A DNA stretch of 64,000 nt from Pseudomonas reidholzensis (GCF_900536025.1 NZ_UNOZ01000002.1:496001-560000), one strand, 5' to 3'. Positions 36,781 to 46,988 are shown, numbered from the stretch's first letter. Notes: generated by a model from the letters alone, not told the origin. Numbers and translations: made by a program.

Positions 36781-39426
36781 TCAGCAGTCCAGTGGGTTGC
36801 GCTTGTCCGGGTCGATGCCGAACTTGACGATGGCATCCGCCACCACCTTGGGTTCGATCTCGCCACGGTCAGCCAAGGCTTCCAGGGCAGCCAGCACGAC
36901 GAAGTGACGGTCGACTTCGAAGAAGTGACGCAGCTTCTTGCGGCTGTCGCTGCGACCGAAGCCATCGGTACCCAGGACTTTGAACTCTTTGCTCGGCACC
37001 CACTGACGGATCTGCTCGGCAAAAATCTTCATGTAGTCGGTCGATGCGATAACCGGACCCTTGCGACCGGTCAGGCACTGCTCGACGTAAGTCTGCTGTG
37101 GCTTCTGGCCAGGCTTGAGGCGGTTGGCGCGTTCTACGGCCAGGCCGTCGCGACGCAGTTCGTTGAAGCTGGTAACGCTCCACACGTCGGCGCCGACGTT
37201 GAACTCTTCACGCAGGATCTTCGCCGCTTCACGGACTTCACGCAGGATGGTGCCGGAGCCCATCAGCTGAACGTGGTGCGCCGCGTCGCGGGTGTCTTCC
37301 TCGAGCAGGTACATGCCCTTGACGATACCTTCCTCGACACCGGCCGGGATAGCCGGCTGCTGGTAGGATTCGTTCATCACGGTGATGTAGTAGAAGATGT
37401 CCTGTTGCTCTTCGGTCATCTTCTTCATGCCGTCCTGGATGATCACCGCCAGCTCGTAGCCGTAGGTCGGATCATAGGTGCGGCAGTTCGGGATGGTCCC
37501 GGCCAGCAGGTGGCTGTGACCGTCTTCGTGCTGCAGGCCTTCACCGTTGAGGGTGGTACGGCCGGCGGTACCGCCGATCAGGAAGCCGCGGGTGCGGCTG
37601 TCGCCAGCGGCCCAGGCCAGGTCACCGATACGCTGGAAGCCGAACATCGAGTAGAAGATGTAGAACGGCAGCATCGGCTGGTTGTGGTTCGAGTACGAGG
37701 TACCGGCCGCGATGAACGACGACATGGCGCCGGCTTCGTTGATGCCTTCCTCGAGGATCTGGCCCTTCTTGTCTTCGCGGTAGAACATCACCTGGTCTTT
37801 ATCGACTGGCTCGTAGAGCTGGCCGACCGACGAGTAGATGCCCAGCTGGCGGAACATGCCTTCCATACCGAAGGTACGGGCTTCGTCCGGGATGATCGGC
37901 ACGATGCGCTGACCGATCTCCTTGTCCTTGACCAGCTGCGCGAGGATCCGCACGAAGGCCATGGTGGTGGAGATTTCACGGTCGCCCGAGCCGTCCAGGA
38001 TCGCCTTCAGGGTTTCCAGTGGCGGGGTCGGGATGCTGATGCTCTTCTCGCGGCGCTGCGGCACGAAACCACCCAGCGCGGTGCGGCGCTCGGCCAGGTA
38101 ACGCGCTTCGGCGCTGCCAGGCTCAGGCTTGAAGAACGGCAGGCTTTCGAGCTCATCGTCCTTGACCGGGATGTCGAAACGATCGCGGAAGTGACGCAGG
38201 CTGTCGACGTCGACCTTCTTGGTGTTGTGCGCGGTGTTCTTGGCTTCGCCAGCACCGGTGCCGTAACCCTTGATGGTCTTGGCCAGGATGACGGTCGGCT
38301 GGTCCTTGTGGTTCACAGCCTGGTGGTACGCCGCGTAGACCTTGTACGGGTCGTGGCCGCCACGGTTGAGCTTCCAGATCTCGTCGTCGGACAGGTCTTC
38401 GACCATGGCCTTGAGTTCCGGGGTGTTGAAGAAGTGCTGACGGACGTACGCGCCGTCCTTGGCCTTGTAGTTCTGGTACTCGCCGTCGATGACTTCGTCC
38501 ATGCGACGCTGCAGGATACCGTCGACGTCCTTGGCCAGCAGTGGGTCCCAGAAACGGCCCCAGACCACTTTGTTGACGTTCCAGCCACCGCCACGGAACA
38601 CGCCTTCGAGTTCCTGGATGATCTTGCCGTTACCGCGAACCGGGCCGTCGAGGCGCTGCAGGTTGCAGTTGATGACGAAGATCAGGTTGTCCAGTTTCTC
38701 GCGGCCAGCCAGGGAGATCGCGCCGAGGGATTCCGGCTCGTCGCACTCGCCGTCGCCCATGAAGCACCAGACCTTCTGCTTGCCGGCCGGGATGTAGCCG
38801 CGCGCTTCGAGGTACTTCATGAAGCGAGCCTGGTAGATCGCCTGGATCGGGCCCAGACCCATCGAAACGGTCGGGAACTGCCAGAAGTCCGGCATCAGCC
38901 AAGGGTGCGGGTACGAGGACAGACCCTTGCCATCGACTTCCTGACGGAAGTTGTTCATCTGGTCTTCGCTGATCCGGCCTTCCATGAAGGCACGGGCGTA
39001 GACGCCAGGCGAGGCGTGGCCCTGGAAGAAGATCAGGTCGCCGCCGTGCTCGTCGGTCGGAGCCTGGAAGAAGTAGTTGAAGCCGATGTCATACAGGGTG
39101 GCACTGGAGGCGAAGCTCGAGATGTGTCCGCCCAGGTCCGAATCCTTCAGGTTGGTGCGCATGACCATGGCCAGGGCGTTCCAACGCACCAACGAGCGAA
39201 TGCGGCGTTCCATGAACAGGTCGCCAGGCATGCGTGCTTCGTGGGTGACAGGGATGGTGTTGCGGTATGGCGTGGTGATCGCATACGGCAGCTGGGAGCC
39301 ACTGCGGGTGGCCAGCTCGCCCATACGGGTCATCAGGTAATGAGCGCGGTCTTCGCCTTCTTTGTCGAGGACCGACTCCAGGGCATCCAGCCATTCCTGG
39401 GTTTCGATTGGATCGAGGTCTTGCAT
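36781..39426 (-). CDS. aceE: Pyruvate dehydrogenase E1 component
   Basis: This is the 881-residue homodimeric-type E1 that decarboxylates pyruvate with thiamine diphosphate. Features include FFQGHASPGVYARAF near residue 131, the ThDP/Mg motif GDGECDEPESLGAISLAGREKLDNLIFVINCN near 228, and the family tail FGRSDSRKKLRHFFEVD. Length is close to the E. coli enzyme (887). ATG 39426 follows GGAGCA. It is the first gene of aceE-aceF and divergent from glnE; the region between has two matched palindromes. Confidence 0.96.
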   Translation of the reverse strand: MQDLDPIETQEWLDALESVLDKEGEDRAHYLMTRMGELATRSGSQLPYAITTPYRNTIPVTHEARMPGDLFMERRIRSLVRWNALAMVMRTNLKDSDLGGHISSFASSATLYDIGFNYFFQAPTDEHGGDLIFFQGHASPGVYARAFMEGRISEDQMNNFRQEVDGKGLSSYPHPWLMPDFWQFPTVSMGLGPIQAIYQARFMKYLEARGYIPAGKQKVWCFMGDGECDEPESLGAISLAGREKLDNLIFVINCNLQRLDGPVRGNGKIIQELEGVFRGGGWNVNKVVWGRFWDPLLAKDVDGILQRRMDEVIDGEYQNYKAKDGAYVRQHFFNTPELKAMVEDLSDDEIWKLNRGGHDPYKVYAAYHQAVNHKDQPTVILAKTIKGYGTGAGEAKNTAHNTKKVDVDSLRHFRDRFDIPVKDDELESLPFFKPEPGSAEARYLAERRTALGGFVPQRREKSISIPTPPLETLKAILDGSGDREISTTMAFVRILAQLVKDKEIGQRIVPIIPDEARTFGMEGMFRQLGIYSSVGQLYEPVDKDQVMFYREDKKGQILEEGINEAGAMSSFIAAGTSYSNHNQPMLPFYIFYSMFGFQRIGDLAWAAGDSRTRGFLIGGTAGRTTLNGEGLQHEDGHSHLLAGTIPNCRTYDPTYGYELAVIIQDGMKKMTEEQQDIFYYITVMNESYQQPAIPAGVEEGIVKGMYLLEEDTRDAAHHVQLMGSGTILREVREAAKILREEFNVGADVWSVTSFNELRRDGLAVERANRLKPGQKPQQTYVEQCLTGRKGPVIASTDYMKIFAEQIRQWVPSKEFKVLGTDGFGRSDSRKKLRHFFEVDRHFVVLAALEALADRGEIEPKVVADAIVKFGIDPDKRNPLDC

Positions 39427-39809
39427 GGCTTGCTCCAGGGCGGAAAGGCAACCAGAATCGGCTGCCTGAGTTTGCGACTGGCCTTATGGGCAGACGTCGT
39501 GAATTCTTGGATTACCGGACTGTCATCCGGCGCCGTGTAGTTTTACTACAAAAGCTTTCGCATTTCATGCTTTTACACGGTCGGGGTAGTAGTAATACTA
39601 CAGAAATGCGGCGTTTGGTCGCACCTCGGGTTGTGGGGAAAAACGTTCATGTTGGTTGCCGGTGTGTTCGAGGCGGGTGATTTGAGATGATTCTTGCCAA
39701 CGATTCGAGTGTTTCAGCTATTTCCAACTTTTGTATGACAGTCCAACCGGGGTCCCGCACCGCCGCGACCGCATTCAGCCCTCTCTTTCACGCCGATCAA
39801 GGATAGTCC
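39427..39809. promoter_or_regulatory. aceE/glnE divergent control region with twin palindromes
   Basis: This 383-base region is AT-rich in the middle. Two palindromes share the pattern GTAGT, three bases, ACTAC: 39537-39549 (within TGTAGTTTTACTACA) and 39589-39601 (within GTAGTAGTAATACTAC). Their centres are 52 bases apart, about five helical turns. They are good candidates for a pair of operators of a dimeric regulator of pyruvate dehydrogenase. The regulator is not identified here. Confidence 0.65.
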
Positions 39810-42743
39810 ATGCGCCTGCCTTTGCCGCTCGATCTGCCTGCCGCCCTGCAACCACTGGTCGCCCGCAACCAGCAGATCCTGGGCGACGCCGTCACCCTTC
39901 ACGCCGAGCTCGACCTGCAAACGCTGAGCGCGCTTCATCGCCAGCAGTTCGATCAGGTGGCGGCGGCCAGTGACTTTGTCCTGGGCCAGGCCCAGCGTGA
40001 ACCGGCTGTGCTGTTCGAGCTGCTCGGCAGTGGTGAGCTGGAGCGGGCGTACGCCCCCGGTGAGCTGTGCGCGCAGATTGCGGCGGTGGCCCAGGCGGCG
40101 CAGAGCGAAGAGGAGCTGGCGCGCAACCTGCGCCGCGCGCGCAACCGCCAGCAACTGCGGATCATCTGGCGCGACCTGACCCGCCAGGCGGCGCTCGGCG
40201 AAACCTGCCGCGACCTTTCAGACCTGGCCGATGCCAGCATCGACCAGGCTTATCAGTGGCTGTACCCGCGCCATTGCCAGCAGTTCGGTACGCCGATCGG
40301 CCACCGCAGCGGTGAGGCGCAGCACATGGTCGTGCTGGGCATGGGCAAGCTCGGCGCCGTCGAGCTGAACCTGTCGTCTGACATCGACCTGATCTTCGCC
40401 TACCCCGAGGGCGGCGAGACCGAAGGGGTCAAGCGTTCGCTGGACAACCAGGAGTTCTTTACTCGCCTGGGCCAGCGCCTGATCAAGGCGCTCGACCCAG
40501 TGACCGTCGACGGCTTCGTGTTTCGCGTCGACATGCGCCTGCGCCCGTACGGCTCGGCCGGCGCCCTGGTGTTGTCGTTCAATGCGCTCGAGCAGTATTA
40601 CCAGGACCAGGGCCGTGACTGGGAACGCTACGCCATGATCAAGGCGCGGGTGGTGGCCGGTGACCAGGCCGCCGGCGCCCAGTTGCAGGAGATGCTGCGC
40701 CCGTTCGTGTACCGCCGGTACCTGGACTTCTCGGCGATCGAAGCGCTGCGCACCATGAAGCAGCTGATCCAGCAGGAAGTCCGCCGCAAGGGCATGGCCG
40801 ACAACATCAAGCTGGGCGCGGGCGGCATCCGCGAAGTCGAGTTCATCGCCCAGGCGTTCCAGCTGATCCATGGCGGGCGCGACCTGAGCCTGCAGCAGCG
40901 GCCGTTGCTCAAGGTCCTCGCCACCCTCGAAGGGCAGGGCTACCTGCCGCCGGCGGTGGTCGCCGAGCTGCGCGAGGGTTATGAGTTCCTGCGGTACACC
41001 GAGCACGCCATCCAGGCCATCGCCGACCGCCAGACACAGATGCTCCCGGAAGACGAGACCGACCGCGCCCGTGTTGCCTTCATGCTCGGCTTTGCCGACT
41101 GGAGCAGCTTCCACGAGCAACTGATGTACTGGCGTGGGCGCATCGACTGGCATTTCCGCCAGGTGATCGCCGACCCGGATGAGGACGAAGGCGAAGGTGA
41201 GCTGGTGGTCGGCGGCGAGTGGTCGCCGTTGTGGGAGCAGGCGCAGGATGAAGAGGCGGCCTGCCGTCAGCTGGAGGAGGCGGGTTTCCGGCAGCCTGCC
41301 GATGCCCTGCGCCGGTTGGCCGGGTTGCGCGCCAGCCCGCAGTTGCGCTCGATGCAGCGCCTGGGCCGTGAGCGGCTCGATGCGTTCATCCCACGGCTGC
41401 TGGCCCAGGCGGTCGAACACGCCAACCCTGACCTGGTACTGGAGCGGGTGTTGCCGCTGGTCGAGGCCGTGGCGCGGCGTTCGGCGTACCTGGTGCTGCT
41501 GACTGAAAACCCTGGCGCGCTGCGCCGGCTGCTGACGCTGTGCGCCGCCAGCCCGTGGATCGCCGAGCAGATCGCCCGCTACCCGCTGCTGCTCGACGAA
41601 CTGCTCAACGAAGGCCGGCTGTTCAGCCCGCCGCTGGCGCCGGAGCTGGCCTCTGAGCTGCGTGAACGGCTGACGCGGATCCCCGAGGATGACCTCGAGC
41701 AGCAGATGGAGGCCCTGCGCCACTTCAAGCTGGCGCACAGCCTGCGGGTGGCCGCCTCGGAAATCAGCGGCAACCTGCCCTTGATGAAAGTCAGCGACTA
41801 TTTGACCTGGCTCGCCGAAGCGATCCTCGACCAGGTGCTGGCCCTGGCCTGGCGTCAGACCGTGGCGCGCCATGGCCAGCCCAGGCGCAGCGACGGCAGC
41901 CCTTGCGACCCGGACTTCATCATCGTCGGCTACGGCAAGGTCGGCGGCATCGAGCTGGGCCATGGTTCGGACCTCGACCTGGTGTTCATCCACGACGGCG
42001 ACCTGCATGCCGAAACCGACGGCGCCAAGCCGATCGACAGCGCGCAGTTCTTCACCCGCCTGGGCCAGCGGATCATTCACCTGCTGACCACCCAGACCAA
42101 CTCCGGCCAGCTGTATGACGTCGACATGCGCCTGCGCCCGTCGGGGGCTTCGGGGCTGTTGGTCAGCTCACTGGGGGCGTTCGAGCGTTACCAGCAGGCC
42201 GAGGCCTGGACCTGGGAGCACCAGGCACTGGTGCGCGCACGGGTACTGGTCGGCTGCAAGCAGGTGACCACGGCCTTCGAGGCGGTGCGCGCGCAGGTCC
42301 TGGGGCAGGCCCGTGACCTGGATAAACTGCGGGTGGACGTCAGCGAGATGCGCGCCAAGATGCGCGACAACCTGGGCACCAAGCTGACCGTCGCCGGCAC
42401 CGGCGCCAATGCCTTCGACGCGGGCGTGCCGTTCGACATCAAGCAGGATGCCGGCGGTATCGTCGACATCGAGTTCATGGTCCAGTACGCCGCGCTGGCC
42501 TGGTCGCACGATCACCCGGCGCTGCTGCGCTGGACCGACAATATCCGCATTCTCGAAGAGCTCGAGCAGGCCGGGCTGCTGCCTGCCAGCGATGCGGTAT
42601 TGTTGCGCGAGGTGTACAAGGCGTTCCGCTCGGCGTCGCACCGCCAGGCCTTGCAGAAGCAGGCCGGGGTGATCGACGCCGCGCAGTTCGCCGACGAGCG
42701 CCGAGAGGTGCGGCGGATCTGGGCCCAACTTGGCTTGAATTGA
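39810..42743 (+). CDS. glnE: Glutamine synthetase adenylyltransferase/deadenylase
   Basis: This 977-residue bifunctional enzyme controls glutamine synthetase by adding and removing AMP. Two nucleotidyltransferase domains are visible: GMGKLGAVELNLSSDIDLIF near residue 175 (deadenylation) and GYGKVGGIELGHGSDLDLVF near residue 705 (adenylation), with helical regulatory domains between and after (IVDIEFMVQYAAL). CAAGGATAG precedes the ATG. It is usually governed by PII. No ilvE gene intervenes before waaF. Confidence 0.96.
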   Translation: MRLPLPLDLPAALQPLVARNQQILGDAVTLHAELDLQTLSALHRQQFDQVAAASDFVLGQAQREPAVLFELLGSGELERAYAPGELCAQIAAVAQAAQSEEELARNLRRARNRQQLRIIWRDLTRQAALGETCRDLSDLADASIDQAYQWLYPRHCQQFGTPIGHRSGEAQHMVVLGMGKLGAVELNLSSDIDLIFAYPEGGETEGVKRSLDNQEFFTRLGQRLIKALDPVTVDGFVFRVDMRLRPYGSAGALVLSFNALEQYYQDQGRDWERYAMIKARVVAGDQAAGAQLQEMLRPFVYRRYLDFSAIEALRTMKQLIQQEVRRKGMADNIKLGAGGIREVEFIAQAFQLIHGGRDLSLQQRPLLKVLATLEGQGYLPPAVVAELREGYEFLRYTEHAIQAIADRQTQMLPEDETDRARVAFMLGFADWSSFHEQLMYWRGRIDWHFRQVIADPDEDEGEGELVVGGEWSPLWEQAQDEEAACRQLEEAGFRQPADALRRLAGLRASPQLRSMQRLGRERLDAFIPRLLAQAVEHANPDLVLERVLPLVEAVARRSAYLVLLTENPGALRRLLTLCAASPWIAEQIARYPLLLDELLNEGRLFSPPLAPELASELRERLTRIPEDDLEQQMEALRHFKLAHSLRVAASEISGNLPLMKVSDYLTWLAEAILDQVLALAWRQTVARHGQPRRSDGSPCDPDFIIVGYGKVGGIELGHGSDLDLVFIHDGDLHAETDGAKPIDSAQFFTRLGQRIIHLLTTQTNSGQLYDVDMRLRPSGASGLLVSSLGAFERYQQAEAWTWEHQALVRARVLVGCKQVTTAFEAVRAQVLGQARDLDKLRVDVSEMRAKMRDNLGTKLTVAGTGANAFDAGVPFDIKQDAGGIVDIEFMVQYAALAWSHDHPALLRWTDNIRILEELEQAGLLPASDAVLLREVYKAFRSASHRQALQKQAGVIDAAQFADERREVRRIWAQLGLN

Positions 42744-42838
42744 GCGTTCAGGGCGACGATTGGGCGCCAGTGGTACACTGCACGCCACATAGCCTGAATA
42801 TAAAGAGGGGAGGCCATCTGGATGGCCTGCACTGAACT

Positions 42839-42918
42839 CTGTAGGAGCGGGTTTACCCGCGAATGCGTCGGTGAACCCACTATCGCATTCGCGGGTGAAC
42901 CCGCTCCCACAGGGGGCC
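42839..42918. repeat. Inverted REP pair upstream of waaF
   Basis: The outward-facing REP copies (TGTAGGAGCGGG ... and ... CCCGCTCCCACAGG) lie in the 209-base gap between glnE and waaF. The waaF start is 34 bases further on, so the REP lies in its leader. Confidence 0.9.
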
Positions 42919-42952
42919 AAGTACAGCCTTCCCGAGCGTTCCTGGACAAAGC

Positions 42953-44002
42953 ATGAGAATACTGATCATTGGCCCCAGCTGGGTCGGCGACATGGTAATG
43001 GCGCAGACCCTGTTCCAGTGCCTGAAGCAGCAGCACCCCGATTGCGTGATCGACGTGCTGGCCCCCGAGTGGAGCCGGCCGATCCTCGAGCGCATGCCCG
43101 AGGTGCGTCAGGCGCTGAGTTTCCCGCTCGGCCATGGCGCGCTGGAGCTGGCCACGCGCCGGCGCATCGGCAAGTCCCTGGCCGGCCAGTACGACCAGGC
43201 CATCCTGTTGCCCAACTCGCTGAAGTCGGCGCTGGTGCCGTACTTCGCCGGGATCCCCAAGCGCACCGGCTGGCGCGGCGAGATGCGCTACCTGCTGCTC
43301 AACGACGTGCGCAAGCTGGACAAGGCGCGTTACCCGCTGATGATCGAGCGCTTCATGGCCTTGGCCTACGCGCCGGGCGCCGAGCTGCCCAAGCCTTACC
43401 CGCAGCCGAGCCTGCAGATCGAAGCGCCGAGCCGTGACGCGGCCCTGGCCAAGTTCGGCCTGGCGCTGGACCGGCCGGTGCTGGCGCTGTGCCCGGGCGC
43501 CGAGTTCGGCGAAGCCAAGCGCTGGCCGGCCGAGCACTACGCTGAAGTGGCCGACGCGATGATCCGCCAGGGCTGGCAGGTGTGGCTGTTCGGCTCGAAG
43601 AAAGACCACCCGGTGGGTGAGTCGATCCGCGAGCGGCTGATCCCCGGCCTGCGTGAAGAGTCGAGCAACCTGGCTGGTGAAACCTCGATGGCCGAGGCCA
43701 TCGACCTGATGTCCTGCGCCGACGCGGTGGTGTCCAACGATTCTGGCCTGATGCACGTCGCCGCAGCGCTGAACCGCCCGCTGGTGGCGGTCTACGGCTC
43801 GACCTCGCCAGGCTTCACGCCGCCCTTGGCCGACCAGGTCGAGGTGGTGCGCCTGGGCCTGGAGTGCAGCCCGTGCTTCGACCGCACCTGCCGCTTCGGC
43901 CACTACAACTGCCTGCGCCTGCTCGAGCCTGGCAAGGTCATCGCCGCGCTGCAGCACCTGGCCGGGCCGAACCTGATCGATGTCACGGCAGAGGTCGACT
44001 AA
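42953..44002 (+). CDS. waaF: ADP-heptose:LPS heptosyltransferase II
   Basis: This 349-residue GT9 enzyme adds the second heptose of the lipopolysaccharide inner core. It has MRILIIGPSWVGDMVMAQTLF at the N-terminus, LCPGAEFGEAKRWPAEHYAEV near 180, and the donor-site VVSNDSGLMHVAAALNRPLVAVYGST near 260. It is the first gene of the LPS core operon and is followed without a gap by waaC. Confidence 0.95.
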   Translation: MRILIIGPSWVGDMVMAQTLFQCLKQQHPDCVIDVLAPEWSRPILERMPEVRQALSFPLGHGALELATRRRIGKSLAGQYDQAILLPNSLKSALVPYFAGIPKRTGWRGEMRYLLLNDVRKLDKARYPLMIERFMALAYAPGAELPKPYPQPSLQIEAPSRDAALAKFGLALDRPVLALCPGAEFGEAKRWPAEHYAEVADAMIRQGWQVWLFGSKKDHPVGESIRERLIPGLREESSNLAGETSMAEAIDLMSCADAVVSNDSGLMHVAAALNRPLVAVYGSTSPGFTPPLADQVEVVRLGLECSPCFDRTCRFGHYNCLRLLEPGKVIAALQHLAGPNLIDVTAEVD

Positions 44003-45061
44003 GTGCGGGTCCTGATCATCAAGACGTCTTCGCTGGGGGATGTGATCCACACCCTGCCGGCGCTCACCGATGCCGCCCACGCCATCCCCGGGATCCGTTT
44101 CGACTGGGTGGTGGAGGAGGGCTTTGCCGAGATCCCGAGCTGGCACCCGGCGGTCGACCAGGTCATCCCGGTGGCCATCCGGCGCTGGCGCAAGAACCTC
44201 TGGCAGACCCTCAAGAGTGGCGAGTGGAAGGCCTTCAAACAGCGCGTCCGGGCACACAAATACGACCTGGTGATCGACGCCCAGGGCTTGCTCAAGTCGG
44301 CCTGGCTGACCCGCTACGTCAAGGCACCGGTGGCCGGCCTGGACCGTTATTCGGCACGTGAGGGGCTGTCCAGCCGCTTCTATGACCGGCCACTCTCGGT
44401 CGCCGTCGGCCAGCACGCGGTAGAGCGCGTGCGCCAGCTGTTCGCGCTGGCCCTGGCCTACGACCTGCCCGAGGGCCTCGGCGACTACGGCCTGGACCTC
44501 GAGCGCCTGCAGCTGCCGCCGACCAAGCCCTACGTGGTGTTCCTGCATGGCACCACCTGGGCTACCAAGCACTGGCCCGAGGCCTACTGGCGTGAGCTCG
44601 CCGAGCGCATGGGCCGGCGCAACCTGCAGGTGTGCCTGCCGTGGGGCAACCCGGCCGAAAAAGAACGTGCCGAGCGCATCGCCCAGGGCTTGAAGAACTG
44701 CCAGGTACTGCCCAAATTGAACCTGGCCGGGGTCGCCCGCGTGCTGGCCGCGGCCAAGGCCTGCGTGGCGGTGGACACTGGCCTCGGCCACCTGGCCGCC
44801 GCGCTGGATGTGCCGACCATCTCCCTGTTTGGCCCCACCAACCCTGGTTTGACCGGCGCCTATGGACGTGTCCAGGTCCACCAGGCGAGCGACTTCCCCT
44901 GCGCGCCCTGCCTGCAGAAGAAGTGCACCTATAAACCGAGCGCCGAGGACCTGCGCCGGTTCGATCTCAAACGCGAGTGGCCACTGTGCTTCACTCGCCT
45001 GAATCCCGAGCATGTGGCGAGCCGCTTGAGCGCGTTGCTGCTGGCTGAGGATGTTCGTTGA
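44003..45061 (+). CDS. waaC: LPS heptosyltransferase I
   Basis: This 352-residue GT9 enzyme transfers the first heptose to Kdo2-lipid A. It starts with GTG at 44003, directly after the waaF stop (MRVLIIKTSSLGDVIHTLPAL). VFLHGTTWATKHWPEAYWREL and CVAVDTGLGHLAAALDVPTISLFGPT are the conserved elements. It overlaps the waaG start by one base (TGATG). Confidence 0.95.
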   Translation: MRVLIIKTSSLGDVIHTLPALTDAAHAIPGIRFDWVVEEGFAEIPSWHPAVDQVIPVAIRRWRKNLWQTLKSGEWKAFKQRVRAHKYDLVIDAQGLLKSAWLTRYVKAPVAGLDRYSAREGLSSRFYDRPLSVAVGQHAVERVRQLFALALAYDLPEGLGDYGLDLERLQLPPTKPYVVFLHGTTWATKHWPEAYWRELAERMGRRNLQVCLPWGNPAEKERAERIAQGLKNCQVLPKLNLAGVARVLAAAKACVAVDTGLGHLAAALDVPTISLFGPTNPGLTGAYGRVQVHQASDFPCAPCLQKKCTYKPSAEDLRRFDLKREWPLCFTRLNPEHVASRLSALLLAEDVR

Positions 45062-46185
45062 TGCAACTGGCTTTCGTGCTTTACAAATACTTCCCCTTCG
45101 GCGGGCTGCAGCGTGACTTCATGCGCATTGCGCTGGAGTGCCAGCAGCGCGGCCACCAGATCCGCGTCTACACGCTGATCTGGGAAGGTGACATCCCGCC
45201 GGGCTTCGAAGTGCTGGTGGCGCCGGTCAAGGCGCTGTTCAACCACCGCCGTAACGAGAAGCTCAGCGCCTGGATGGCCGAAGACCTGGCCAAGCGCCCG
45301 GTCGACCGCCTGATCGGCTTCAACAAGATGCCCGGCCTGGACGTCTACTACGCCGCCGATGGCTGCTTTGAAGACAAGGCGCAAACCCTGCGTGGCGGCC
45401 TTTACCGCCGCTGGGGCCGCTACCGGCACTTCGCCGAGTACGAGCGCGCGGTGTTCGCCAAGGATGCCCGTACCGAGATCCTGATGATCTCCGAAGTGCA
45501 GCAGCCGCTGTTCATCAAGCACTACGACACCCCAGTGGAACGCTTCCACCTGCTGCCGCCGGGCATTTCCCAGGACCGTCGCGCGCCGGCCAATGCGGCC
45601 GAGATCCGCGCCGAGTTCCGCAAGGAATTCAACCTCGGCGAAGACGACCTGCTGCTGGTGCAGATCGGCTCGGGGTTCAAGACCAAGGGCGTCGACCGCA
45701 GCCTCAAGGCCCTGGCCGCCCTGCCGTCGGCCCTGCGCAAGCGCACCCGGCTGATGGTCATCGGCCAGGACGACCCCAAGGTGTTCCAGCTGCAGAGCGC
45801 GACCCTGGGGCTGACCGATCAGGTGCAGTTCCTCAAGGGCCGCAGTGATATCCCGCGGTTCCTGCTCGGCGCCGACCTGCTGATCCACCCGGCGTACAAC
45901 GAAAACACCGGCACGGTGTTGCTCGAAGCGCTGGTCGCCGGCCTGCCGGTGCTGGTGTCGCAGGTCTGTGGCTATGCCCATTACATCGCCGAGGCCGATA
46001 GTGGCCTGGTGCTCGACGAGCCGTTCGAGCAGGAGCAGCTCAACCGCTACCTGCAGCGCATCCTCGAAGACGACGCGGGCCGCGCCGCCTGGTCGCGCAA
46101 TGGCCTGGCGTTTGCCGACAGCGCCGACCTGTATAGCATGCCGCAGCATGCCGCCGATGTGATCCTCAAGCAGGAGCGCGCATGA
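45061..46185 (+). CDS. waaG: LPS core glucosyltransferase I
   Basis: This 374-residue GT4-family glycosyltransferase carries LVQIGSGFKTKGVDRSLKAL near 200 and the family EAL donor motif in HPAYNENTGTVLLEALVAGLP near 285. ATG 45061 is used; an in-frame TTG lies one codon upstream. It adds the first sugar of the outer core. It overlaps waaP by four bases. Confidence 0.94.
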   Translation: MQLAFVLYKYFPFGGLQRDFMRIALECQQRGHQIRVYTLIWEGDIPPGFEVLVAPVKALFNHRRNEKLSAWMAEDLAKRPVDRLIGFNKMPGLDVYYAADGCFEDKAQTLRGGLYRRWGRYRHFAEYERAVFAKDARTEILMISEVQQPLFIKHYDTPVERFHLLPPGISQDRRAPANAAEIRAEFRKEFNLGEDDLLLVQIGSGFKTKGVDRSLKALAALPSALRKRTRLMVIGQDDPKVFQLQSATLGLTDQVQFLKGRSDIPRFLLGADLLIHPAYNENTGTVLLEALVAGLPVLVSQVCGYAHYIAEADSGLVLDEPFEQEQLNRYLQRILEDDAGRAAWSRNGLAFADSADLYSMPQHAADVILKQERA

Positions 46186-46988
46186 AGCTGATACTGGCTG
46201 AACCGTTCAAACGCCTGTGGGCCGGGCGCGATGCCTTCGAGGCCGCCGAGCAGCTGCAAGGCGAGGTGTTCCGCGAGCTCGAAGGCCGCCGCACGCTGCG
46301 CACCGAGGTCGAGGGCGAGGGTTACTTCGTCAAGATCCACCGCGGCATCGGCTGGGGCGAGATCTTCAAGAACCTGCTCACGGCCAAGCTGCCAGTGCTC
46401 GGTGCCGGCCAGGAATGGCGGGCTATCCAGCGCCTGCATGAGGTGGGCGTGCCGACCATGACCGCCGTGGCTTACGGCGAGCGTGGCAGCAACCCGGCCA
46501 GCCAGCACTCGTTCATCGTCACCGAAGAGCTGGCGCCGACCATCAGCCTGGAAGACTTCAGCCTCGACTGGGTCCGCCAGCCGCCGCAGCCGCGCCTCAA
46601 GCGCGCACTGATCGGCGAAGTGGCGAAGATGACCGGCGGCATGCACCGCGCCGGGGTCAACCACCGCGACTGCTACATCTGCCACTTCCTGCTGCACACC
46701 GACCGGCCGGTGACGGCCGACGACTTCAAGCTCTCGGTGATCGACCTGCACCGCGCGCAGACCCGTGCCAGCATCAGCCGCCGCTGGCGCGACAAGGACC
46801 TCGCCGCACTGTACTTCTCGGCGCTGGACATCGGCCTGACCCGGCGTGACAAGCTGCGCTTCCTGCGCGGCTACTTCCAGCAGCCGCTGCGCCAGATCCT
46901 GGCCGAAGAAGCGACGCTGCTCGCCTGGCTCGAAGGCAAGGCGCAGAAGCTCTACGAGCGCAAGCTGCGTTACGGGGATGCGCTCTGA
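46182..46988 (+). CDS. waaP: LPS core heptose I kinase
   Basis: This 268-residue kinase phosphorylates heptose I, which stabilises the outer membrane. The kinase-like catalytic loop is HRAGVNHRDCYICHFLL near residue 160, and the metal site is in LSVIDLHRAQTR near 187. An FVKIHRG lysine lies near the N-terminus. In P. aeruginosa waaP is essential. TGATG links it to the next kinase gene. Confidence 0.94.
   Translation: MKLILAEPFKRLWAGRDAFEAAEQLQGEVFRELEGRRTLRTEVEGEGYFVKIHRGIGWGEIFKNLLTAKLPVLGAGQEWRAIQRLHEVGVPTMTAVAYGERGSNPASQHSFIVTEELAPTISLEDFSLDWVRQPPQPRLKRALIGEVAKMTGGMHRAGVNHRDCYICHFLLHTDRPVTADDFKLSVIDLHRAQTRASISRRWRDKDLAALYFSALDIGLTRRDKLRFLRGYFQQPLRQILAEEATLLAWLEGKAQKLYERKLRYGDAL

Noticed and set aside
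36904..39540. An 878-codon plus-strand frame opposite aceE
   Set aside because: It is antisense to aceE, whose motifs are clear, and has no own start signals.
42744..42838. A possible small gene between glnE and waaF, where ilvE lies in P. aeruginosa
   Set aside because: No open frame with a family match is present; the stretch before the REP pair is too short.
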